Assembly: GCA_027559495.1 (NCBI GenBank)
Contig: JAMXSV010000003.1
Location: 4,340,001-4,404,000, forward strand
Origin: Aurifilum marmelostoma
Taxonomy: Eukaryota; Ascomycota; Sordariomycetes; Diaporthales; Cryphonectriaceae
Length of the DNA: 64,000 nt
Direction of reading: 5' to 3'
Both the position numbers and the translations under genes were made by a program. The notes under the pieces are model-generated. The model had not been told where the DNA came from. It did not search any database and saw only the letters and a program-made list of their open reading frames with translations. The first letter of the stretch is position 1. Each line of letters opens with the position of its first letter. This document shows positions 56,324 to 64,000 of this stretch, piece by piece.

Positions 56324-57407
56324 TTATCCCTTCAGTCTCATTTCTTGCAGCAGCTCGTTGACACCCTTGTGTGGAACCTTTTCATCACCCTCGACGTTCC
56401 GTATGCTGATATTAGGTGGATCCAGTTGAGCATTAGCCTCTTTATCCATCTCAAACTTCACAACCGCCCAGCGGTGGCTCATGCTCGTTTCCCATGCATT
56501 TGGGCTCCGCTTTTGCGTCTTGACGCGCCCGTACCGGTCGATGGTGCTGAACTTCTGCTCAAGCATCCGGTAGGTTTCTTGGCTGTGGGGTGCGAGGTAC
56601 TGGAGGCGGACGATCTTGTGGTAGCCTGCGAAACGGAAACGACCCTTGTGCGAGCTGGCCTCCTCGAAAATGGCAATCGGGCTGAGATCGTAGGCGGATA
56701 GATCTGGGCTATAGCTCGAGGTTTGACTGGATGTGGCTTCGGAATTTTGCTCATTGCCAGCAGATTTCGTACCGTCTGATGGCGGCGGCTCGCAGATCTC
56801 GTCCTTATTGACTGTTCTGATGTCGGTGGGCTCTTCTTTCTTGTTCGAGGTTTCGGTCGCAACCGTCGTTACCTTCTCGCCTTTAGACTCTTTCGTCTTG
56901 ATTTCGTTTTGCTTCTCCTCAGATGTATCCTCATCTGTGCCAGTTGATGTTACTTCCGTTTCACCCTGTCCAGCCTCTGTTTCCCGCTCAGCACTGTTGT
57001 TCGTCGTGGGGCGCGTCTTTTTCCTCAAACCGGTCGCCTTCTGGGAGCAGAACGATGTTTGACTTGACAAAGATGATGCCATCGCTCTGCCACCGGGGGT
57101 TCGCGTTCTTGAATAGCACGACGTATTTGAGCTTGCCAGGCTCAGCAGATGACGCATTAAGTGTGCTATGCGATGTTGGATCACTGTGCGAAGGCGGCAC
57201 GTTCTCGTCACGGGTCTCGAGCTTATTCGATAGCGCCGTGTAGTAGTCGTGGATGTCTGTGTGGCGGTAGAGACGTTCCTTCGCCAAATCCATGGCGCCA
57301 AATGCCTGGTCCGCAGGCTCTTGTTTACCAGTTTTCGCAGCGTCTTCGCCATAGTCAGACTGCTGCTGCTGCTGCTTCCTGCGGAGGGCGGGAGGTATGT
57401 ATGACAT
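56324..57407 (-). CDS. Conserved fungal protein, about 360 aa (apparent +1 frameshift)
   Basis: Uncharacterised. It starts MSYIPPALRRKQ (57407), with a glutamine run after it. The first frame includes DIHDYYTAL and LKYVVLFKNANPRWQSDGI and continues through IIFVKSNIVLLPEG, but ends at 56988. The second frame is open to 56324 and includes an acidic Glu/Thr/Lys-rich linker, then RFRFAGYHKIVRLQYL, MLEQKF and HRWAVVKFEMDKEA. The two halves look like the ends of a single fungal protein. Skipping one base in the T5 run 57019-57023 (A5 on the coding strand) joins them in frame without an intron. The exact shift point within 56990-57040 cannot be fixed because the linker is low-complexity. No enzymatic motif; function unknown. 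Convergent with the DraG gene, about 150 bp away. Confidence 0.72.
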
Positions 57408-57980
57408 TGTGGCCGGTAGTCACGGTCCTTGAATCTGATGGATGCGGTTGCGGGCAGCGTCTCATGGGAGGGAGATGTTCCGATAGACACAGTGTTTCTG
57501 CGTCGTTGCAGATGGTAGGTGCTGGGTTGCTGGCTCACAGCGTTTGGCTTGAGCAAGAAGGACAAGGTTGGAGATGAGTGGCTCGACGGTGTGAAAGGTT
57601 GTACTGAAAAGGATGGTCGCGATTGCTGTTTTGATAGTAGACTTAGTCATCAACTGGGTTTCTGCCTCCCACCCCTTTTTTTTTACCTTGCCAAACGTCA
57701 CTGCTTCCTCATTTGGTATATATAAATTTGACTGCAGCACAAAGCTGAGGCAGTCATGAGTTTTCATTACCAGATGGCGTTGTCGTCTTTGAAGCAGAAA
57801 TCGACAAGCAGTCCTTTATAGTACACAAGCATGACTTGCTATTGCTACTTGTTGTGTCCTGAAAGGCGCAAATAGACATATCTTCTCTTGACCATTGTCT
57901 TCATCAATACCAGAATGTTCGATGAGGCTGGTGGTCGTGGGTCTTGATGATTTGTTTCCAGTAATATCCGCTGCAATTTA
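57408..57980. other. Spacer between two minus-strand genes
   Basis: 5' flank of the preceding gene and 3' flank of the DUF3602 gene. The 101-codon open frame at 57462-57767 (-) has no motif and is treated as spurious. Confidence 0.5.
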
Positions 57981-58378
57981 TCATTGTTCATCCGGCGCTT
58001 CTTCCATGTTGCTCTGCTTTTGATCTTTCAATTGCTCGGGCTTGCAACTCCTGGATTCGGTTGACTTGCTTCCAAACAGGCTCTTCACGTCTCCCCAGAT
58101 ACTCGACTTGCGTGGAGAGCTCGAGGCTGACACGGAGCTCCACACACTGCTTCGGCGCCGTTCACCGTGTTCCGATGGCAGTGGGAACGGGACCACCGCT
58201 TCAGCCTCTGTACCTGGAATGGGGTGTGTGAATCATCAGACTGCGTGTGCCCAATAATATGACTGAAGCCAGCGCCAATGGGGGGCATTTTAGAAGCCTA
58301 AGCAAACTCACGAATGTTTCCAGCCCCGCCGATACCAAAAGACCTTCGCCGTTCCCTCTCGGCGTAATGGAGCTTCAT
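57981..58378 (-). CDS. Small DUF3602-like protein, 99 aa
   Basis: Exons are 58378-58312 and 58213-57981. The 98-nt intron has a GTGAGT donor and a CCAG acceptor; the join gives GGAGNIRTEAE. The N-terminus carries FGIGGAGNIR, the short glycine motif of the fungal DUF3602 family. The rest is Ser-rich and basic with RRRSSVWSSVSASSS and WGDVKSLFGSKS, followed by an acidic end. These proteins are small, disordered and of unknown function; phosphorylation sites are plausible. The ATG at 58378 is the only suitable start. It is missed by long-open-frame searches because exon 1 is only 67 nt. Confidence 0.8.
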
Positions 58379-59140
58379 TTTATTTTTTAGTCGCTCTGTC
58401 TGGCAACATTTAGAGCGTGGATCGAGGCACCTTTACGTGGGCCCGGGGATGAACCGTCCGCGAAGGAGGAGGGGAAAAAAAGGACAAAAGAAAAACGCAA
58501 AAATCTGGGGATGGTTGTCTAGTATTATTACGATGATATGAGGATCAAATCTTCGTCTTCCTTCTAAGTCAAAACACGTCTGCTCCAGGACAACGATAAG
58601 TTGACCACCGTCCATTGGCCAAGCATTGTGTCATCGAACATGAATGGCGTCGCTTTGGGTTACTCTGTTCTTTAATCCTCCCACATCGCTCGGCCCCGTA
58701 GCGCCATGATCTACGTACCAACGTGCTTCATGGGGGGTTGCACTAGATAAGGCTGGTCCCGTCAGAGTGGGTGATGCGGGGGAGTTAGACCAAGCCATAG
58801 TCTGTGCAGCGGCTATGAAAAAAAAAAAAAAGAAAATAGTGAAACATTTTCCCCGCGAGAACAAGAACGGCAGAGGGATGTGCCAAATAGGCCGAAGCTG
58901 CATCAAGTTGCAAGATTTCAGTTTCATTTCAAGGTGCATACACAGACGTCGATAGAATACCATTCTTGATTCTATGATGCTTCTTCGTTATTTCATTACC
59001 AGATGTATCTTGCTAGAGTCTTCTCGAAAACAATGCCTTGGATGTTCTGCGCAAGTGTTCAGACTTCCAGGAAGCCACCCCTATGAACTAGGACGTCCTT
59101 CCATCTCTAGCCCCTTGACGGCCTTAAGCTGCTGCATGCA
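58379..59140. other. Intergenic spacer
   Basis: DUF3602 promoter and 3' flank of the next minus-strand gene. An A13 run lies near 58818. No gene seen. Confidence 0.5.
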
Positions 59141-60347
59141 TCAATTTTCACTATCACTCGTCTTCTTCAAGTCATCCACATCCAGGTAGGGCGGACCCAG
59201 CGGTCCATCCCAGTCATAATCCTCTCCTACAGTCCCCAAGCTGTGAAAGGCCTCCAAGGCTCCGCCCATCTCCTCCCGGGTCTCGATATCGGCAGCCTGC
59301 TGGCGTGTCACCCTTGCCAACCTCACAGCCCGGCCCATCGGATCAAACCACACCACAAGCGCCTTAGCCCTGCTTGCATCGAGCGCCGCGTCCCTCAGTG
59401 CCTTACGGTCCACAAGGAAGAGCACGCCGACCTTGGTCCGGTTGTGATACGGCGCATACGTCTCGCCCCAGTATGTCCCGTCCTCCTCCGGATCATATCC
59501 CGACTCGAGGCAGTCCCGTATATCGTCGCGCTCGCTCTCCATGCACTCCTCTAGCGCGGCTCGCTTCGTGTCCTCGTACTGCTGAGGGTCCACGTAGGGG
59601 CCAAGCAGCTGTGGTACGCGCGTGAAGATGCGCGCCCAGTCATTGTTGTCGACATCGTCGTCGTTATCGACACTGTAATTGTAGCGACTCGCATCCTGGA
59701 GAACTGGCCAGTCAGTCGGGACCGATGCCGCTCTCATAAAAGCCGAGAAGGCCGCATCGCTGCCGTCCTCATAACTTGTGCGCAACCAGGCTACGTCGGT
59801 CCTCTGCCGTTCCTGTGGTGTGCGGAGACGAGACAGTAGGGTTTGGTCCTCCTGGGAGAGATCCGTGAGGCGCCGGATGCCTTGGGCTTCTGCACGCCTC
59901 AGGTGAGCCTGAGAAGATTGGTAAGTACGCGACGTCTCAGTTGCCGGAACCTTTGAATAATGACACCCACGTGGCGCTCACCAAGAGGCAGCTTGATAAA
60001 TGATGCGAATATGTCGGCCACCTGGATATCATCTGGTGATGATGATGAGCGGTCCCAATTATCCTGTCAAAGTATGTTCACGATGAGCCGCACTGTCTGC
60101 CGGGGAAGGAAAACTCTGGAGCTTCTCCACATTCCTTGTCACTTACCAGCAGGTACAGTTCTGCGCCACAGAGACCTGTTCTGTTCATCTTGATTCTGTT
60201 TATCCACCTCGACAGTCACCGCAAACAAAGGATGATCATCAGGGAATGCAAAGCACTGAAAGTCAAGGTCTTGTGATAGTAGGGTTTGGCGTGTTGTGCC
60301 GCGCGCGCGTAGGTACCGAGCAATACGAGGCAGCAGATGCGGCTGAG
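59141..60347 (-). CDS. Uncharacterised fungal protein, 5' end unresolved
   Basis: The main exon is 59889-59141. It contains TDLSQEDQTLLSRLRTPQER, TDVAWLRTSYEDG, FSAFMRAASVPTDWP, RVPQLLGPYVD, GYDPEEDGTYWGETYAPYH and an acidic end. A middle exon at 60063-59982 encodes DNWDRSSSSPDDIQVADIF and joins through a GTGAGC...GCAG intron (92 nt). Further upstream the frame 60347-60157 reads HLLPRIARYLRARGTTR ... FQCFAFPDDHPLFAVTVEV and joins in phase only via a weak GTACCT donor at 60156. The strong GTAAGT donor 10 nt further on (60146) fits a different frame, starting at ATG 60188 and giving a 290-aa protein. The true first exon was not found. The family is not named; function unknown. Confidence is high for the body and low for the start. 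Confidence 0.65.
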
Positions 60348-60847
60348 CTGCGGGAGTGGATCTCCCTCATTTCTTACTTTCCCAGGTCTTGACTAAGGCT
60401 TGTCCTTGGTGATACCTACGAGCTGCTGATCCTTACGGCTATCCCGAGAAAGAGGAGAGAGGAGGAAGGGGAGAAAAAAAAAAGAAGAAAAACAAAAAAC
60501 ACCAGAACATGTCTTCTGGAGGACAACCCTAGTTCAGGCCCAGGACGCATCACAAACATGTCCGCTTCATTTGGTGTCCTGAGCACAGATCACCCCAAGT
60601 TGCCCTTGTTCTTCATGCCATGGTAGTTCCTGCGCCATTGCTGCGCTTTATCACGTCTAGAGGAAGTCTCGATGACCTTCTAATGAATATTTCTCACCAT
60701 AAAAGCTCACGACAATCCTCTACGGGTATCAAAAAAATACATCCTCTTCCCGCCACCTAACCATCTCGTATGCAACAGAACTCCGTGATGATGACTGAAA
60801 TTACGAAACCCCAAGAACCAGCCCCTCTTTTCAACTAGCTGGGCCGC
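60348..60847. other. Spacer, probably including the upstream gene's first exon or 5' UTR
   Basis: A long pyrimidine tract on the minus strand (about 60450-60500) looks like a promoter or 5' UTR of the preceding gene. A GTAAGG donor at about 60438 could end a first exon splicing to 60347, but the resulting N-terminus would be almost all phenylalanine, so I do not call it. Confidence 0.45.
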
Positions 60848-62642
60848 CTAGACATCCGTCACCACCTCAGGCGCGGTCTTGGTGTTGTCCTCGCGCAGGT
60901 GTTCACCAACCACGTGGCCAGGCGGAAGCGCCACGCCGTCGATGGCGCCATCCGAGAGGTCCTCGACCTTTGTAATGTGCTCGACGTCGTAGTTGGTATC
61001 GCGGACGCCCCAGAGAACCCACAGACAGAGCGGCAGGGAGACGAGGAGCATGAGCCACGATACGAGGTGTTCGCCGAGATACGCAGTCTACAGATCAAGT
61101 TAGCTTCCCAGATGTTTTCTCGTCTCAGTCTAAACCGTAAACTCACCTTGACAGCATCCATGCCAAACGAGACAGCCGCACCAGCGCTCTGCACGCCCTT
61201 GTAGTAACCAGCCATACGAGCAAGCTTGAACGGCTCGTTGGTCAGTGACGACATGGTGTAGTACGCCAGACCCTGGTACGTCGCATCCGCCATATAGTAC
61301 GCCATGAGAAGGATGATGGGGCCCGTGGCAACACCCACGGTCCAGTCCCAGGGGATCGTCTCGCCTCGGACCACCGTGTCGCCGCGTTGGAACTGAACCT
61401 GGAAGCCCAGGCCAGCCGCCCAGACGAGGCAGTTGAAGAGGATGACAAAGACGGCGGCGACCAGGGCGCGCTTTCTCCGGGCAAATGGGAGGTTGTCGGT
61501 GAGCTGTCCGATGATGAGGGAGCCGACGACCTGGCCCACACCCTCGAGCAGGGCGACCAGGGCACGGGTGCGGCCGTTGAAGAGGACGGTCACGATGGCA
61601 CCCTGGTAGGCGTAAAAGTAGTTGGACGAGAAGAACATGGGGAACAGGGCAATCATGCGCCAGTCCTTGCACAGGGCCCAGAGCTCCTGGGCCTCACGGC
61701 GCGGGGAGATGGCGTCCTCGAGCTCGACCAAGGTGCCGTCGCCGCGGATGACGCTGTGGGGCGGCAGCAGGAGCCACGAGGTGAAGATGGACGTGAGCAT
61801 GATGATCATGAAGGCGAGATAGACGCCCGTGGACACGCCGGGGAGTTCGGAGTGCGCCTCGATGCCCAGCGCGATGGATGAGCCGACGATGGTGCCAAGC
61901 TGAAAGATGGCCCAGAAGAGCGTAAAGGATCGGCCCTTGTCCTTCTCGAGGGGGTAGGCCATCATGATGGCGCCCTGGGCGGCCCAGAGCAAGGCCGCGG
62001 TGAATCCCAGGATCGCTCCCGCCAGGATCAGGAACCAGCGCGTGCCGTGGACCTGGAACGCCCAGAGGCCGCCGATGTACAGAGAATATCCCATGGTGCC
62101 GATGGAGAGGGTCAGCCTGGGGCCGAGCACATTCTGTATTTGTCCAAGAGAGTCAGCAGAGTTGCCGAGAAATGCCCCCTCCCAGCTGGGCATGGGTGAT
62201 AAAATCCATCATGGGATGTTGACAATCCACATAGAGAGTGCCTTACGTTGACTGAGCCGGCAAAGAAACCGCCAATGGCGAAGCAGCCGTAAAGGACTCC
62301 ATTTGCTGTATCAGAGAGTGTCGTATCCTGTGTACCACTTCACGAGAAACGAGGAAAAAGATTGATCAGCCTCCTTGCTCACGGAGCGTTGATGAAGAAA
62401 CAGACGATGCAGTCGCAAAATGCGGGATGCATATGGTCCACACATACCCAGCACCTAGACCGCTGACAGCCGAGAACATGCCCACCGAGCAAAAGGTCAC
62501 AAAACCAAGGATGGCGACCTGAGTCCACGGCGAATTATCTGTTTTAATGAAGCAATTAGGATGGGCCGCCAGCAGAGTCGTCGAGGATCAATCACGCACA
62601 TCGCACCGGGCCAATCTTGGCCGCAGCGAGATTGAGAGGCAT
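60848..62642 (-). CDS. UNC93-like major-facilitator-type membrane protein, 483 aa
   Basis: Multi-pass membrane protein of the fungal UNC93/DUF895 group within the MFS fold; transport substrate unknown. Five exons: 62642-62600, 62538-62448, 62337-62247, 62133-61147, 61087-60848. All introns (61, 110, 113 and 59 nt) keep frame. The joins recreate family-typical sequence: KIGPVRYNSPWTQVAILGF, SGLGAGGTQDTTLS and FFAGSVNNVLGPR. About eleven hydrophobic segments are visible, including AILGFVTFCSVGMF, WFLILAGAILGFTAALLW and WLMLLVSLPLCLWVLWGV. A central cytosolic loop is rich in charged residues, and the C-terminal tail is acidic. Exon 1 has only 43 nt, so the start is inferred from the ATG at 62642 and the conserved RYNSPWTQ join. 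Confidence 0.9.
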
Positions 62643-64000
62643 CTTGACCAGCTGGCTCTCTCTCTCGCGTTTGAATCCCTTTCCAAGACGGCAGCACGAA
62701 GTCGAACCGACACGACAAGAGGATGCGATCCGGCCTCAGCTGTCTCACTGCGCAGTGACAACACTGTAGCCCGCTGGCGAAATAAAAACAAAAACCCCAA
62801 AAGAAAAGGAGAGGAGGAAAATGTTTTGATCCCAAGAGAACAGGGTCAAGAAATTGCTGTCAAGGAACAGGACTCGGCCCTCCCATTCACTTTTTATTTA
62901 AACATTGACCGACAGACGGACAGGAGTGAAACAGTCGCGTGCCCTGACTGGTGGACAAGGAGAGGGGGGGGGGAGCCTACCAAAGTGATGGGGAAACGTG
63001 GGATTCACCCAGCCCCTGATAGACAGTGTGCCATGGGGTTTGAACGGGGTCGCCCCCGGTTGGACTGGATGTCACGTTATATCCGCAGGGGTTTCCACCA
63101 AGCTTATCGTCGCGTGGGTCTCTTTGTGCTGTTGTTGCATTCTATCGCCGGCAGCTTTGAACAAACAAGACATCATGACAGGACAATTCATGGTATCTGA
63201 TCTTTCTTGAGTCCATAAAAGATCGGGGCATATTTCTGTCACTTAGATCCATATCATCAGATCTTTCCTGGCGTGTTTGGATCAGACAGTGATAAGAGAG
63301 ATGTGGCGAAGGATCCTCTTCGGTGCCACGGACGATAGTGCAGTACCACAACGACCAAGGAAACATACAGTAGTGCGTGTGTGCGCGCTGCTGAAAGATC
63401 AGCCGACTCAGCTTGCCCGTTCTGATAACCCCGGTCGATCACGGGCGTTCACTAATAGCATAGACCACACAGTACCGTAGTACGTTAGCACTACCAGCGT
63501 ATTAATAGTGCTGTAACAACCGCAGAACCAGCACCAGAACACAGATCAGGGCTCGCCGGCTCCCGGATGTCGGCGTGGTGCCGGGGTGATAAGAGTGGAG
63601 AAGAGCATCCCTTGGACTTTCGAGCAACGTGCATGTCAAGGTTGTCACGAGCCTGCAATGAGACCCTAGAGTGTCATCTGCATGTTGAGATCTCTGAAAA
63701 GTAACGTAAAACTTCCGGTAAACAGCATACAGAAGTGCAAGTTCACGAGGGTGGACTTCACCAACCCGAGCGAGCAGAATGCAGGCTACTGTTTATGCTA
63801 CCGTAGTACCAAGGTAGTGGGGGGTTCTTGGAACGTTGACCCGGATCCTGCATGAGCCAGCAGGATCAGGGGGCCTCCAAAGAGGAATGGCTTTATCAGA
63901 GCTTCAAGGGCTGCAACAATGCTTCTTCCTGTCTGCAGGAGTGAATGGAATATTTTATTACTTGTTGATATATAGTATGGTTCTTAGTACATGAAATCCT
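62643..64000. other. Terminal intergenic region
   Basis: 1.36 kb upstream of the UNC93-like gene to the window edge. A G10 tract lies at 62964-62973. Open frames on both strands lack motifs. Nothing else is supported. Confidence 0.5.

Noticed and set aside
1..64000. CRISPR array, rRNA or prokaryotic mobile element
   Set aside because: No regularly spaced direct repeats, no rRNA-like conserved stretches and no transposase or integrase motifs were seen; the gene structure is eukaryotic.

Overview
This window is nuclear DNA of a filamentous ascomycete (Pezizomycotina, most likely Sordariomycetes). The genes carry short GT-AG introns of about 55-145 nt with CTAAC/CTGAC-like branch sites. They are packed on both strands with 0.3-2.4 kb spacers, and several families are typically fungal: Zn(II)2Cys6 regulator, GLEYA lectin domain, DUF3602, MYND/DUF4470 and fungal twin-CX9C Mrp10. 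There are no prokaryotic operons, no CRISPR array and no rRNA. One intron-containing tRNA-Arg(CCU) gene is present.

Layout. 0.7-3.0 kb: dynamin/Mx-like GTPase (+). 3.9-5.9 kb: secreted FAD-linked oxidase (+) whose last short exon would end in KDEL. 6.3-8.1 kb: intracellular GH13 alpha-amylase (-). 10.5-14.3 kb: large coiled-coil membrane protein (+) with an apparent one-base frameshift. 15.1-16.5 kb: chorismate synthase ARO2 (-). 17.6-20.8 kb: nine-exon Zn2Cys6 transcription factor (-). 22.4-23.5 kb: quercetin-dioxygenase-like cupin (+), divergent from the regulator. 23.9-25.7 kb: salicylate-hydroxylase-type FAD monooxygenase (-). 26.7-27.6 kb: omega-type GST (-). 28.2-29.8 kb: secreted GLEYA protein (-). 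31.6-32.6 kb: broken alpha/beta-hydrolase relic. 32.9-34.4 kb: acyl-CoA-dehydrogenase-like enzyme (-). 34.9-38.1 kb: 991-residue basic, nuclear-looking protein (-). 38.9-39.8 kb: MRP10 (+). 40.5-41.6 kb: probable mitochondrial RNA-binding protein (+). 42.7-43.7 kb: AT-rich island containing the tRNA. 44.5-48.3 kb: DUF4470/MYND protein (-). 49.1-49.9 kb: GH11 xylanase (-). 51.5-52.9 kb: BTB-like protein (+). 54.0-56.2 kb: ADP-ribosylglycohydrolase fusion (+). 56.3-58.4 kb: two small conserved fungal proteins (-). 59.1-60.4 kb: uncharacterised protein (-). 60.8-62.6 kb: UNC93-like membrane protein (-).

Most genes look like independent housekeeping or accessory genes. The one stretch that reads as a possible functional unit is 17.6-27.6 kb: a Zn2Cys6 regulator divergent from a dioxygenase-like cupin, followed by an FAD aromatic monooxygenase and a GST. 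That composition would suit uptake-independent catabolism or detoxification of plant phenolics. It is a hypothesis from gene content only.

Two themes recur. Three otherwise intact genes each contain one apparent extra base in a homopolymer run, which points to assembly indels more than biology. The regulator gene appears to contain a 21-nt microexon followed by a GC-AG intron. Exon boundaries were inferred by hand from splice signals and reading-frame continuity, with no transcript data. Family names rest on recognising motifs, not on a search.
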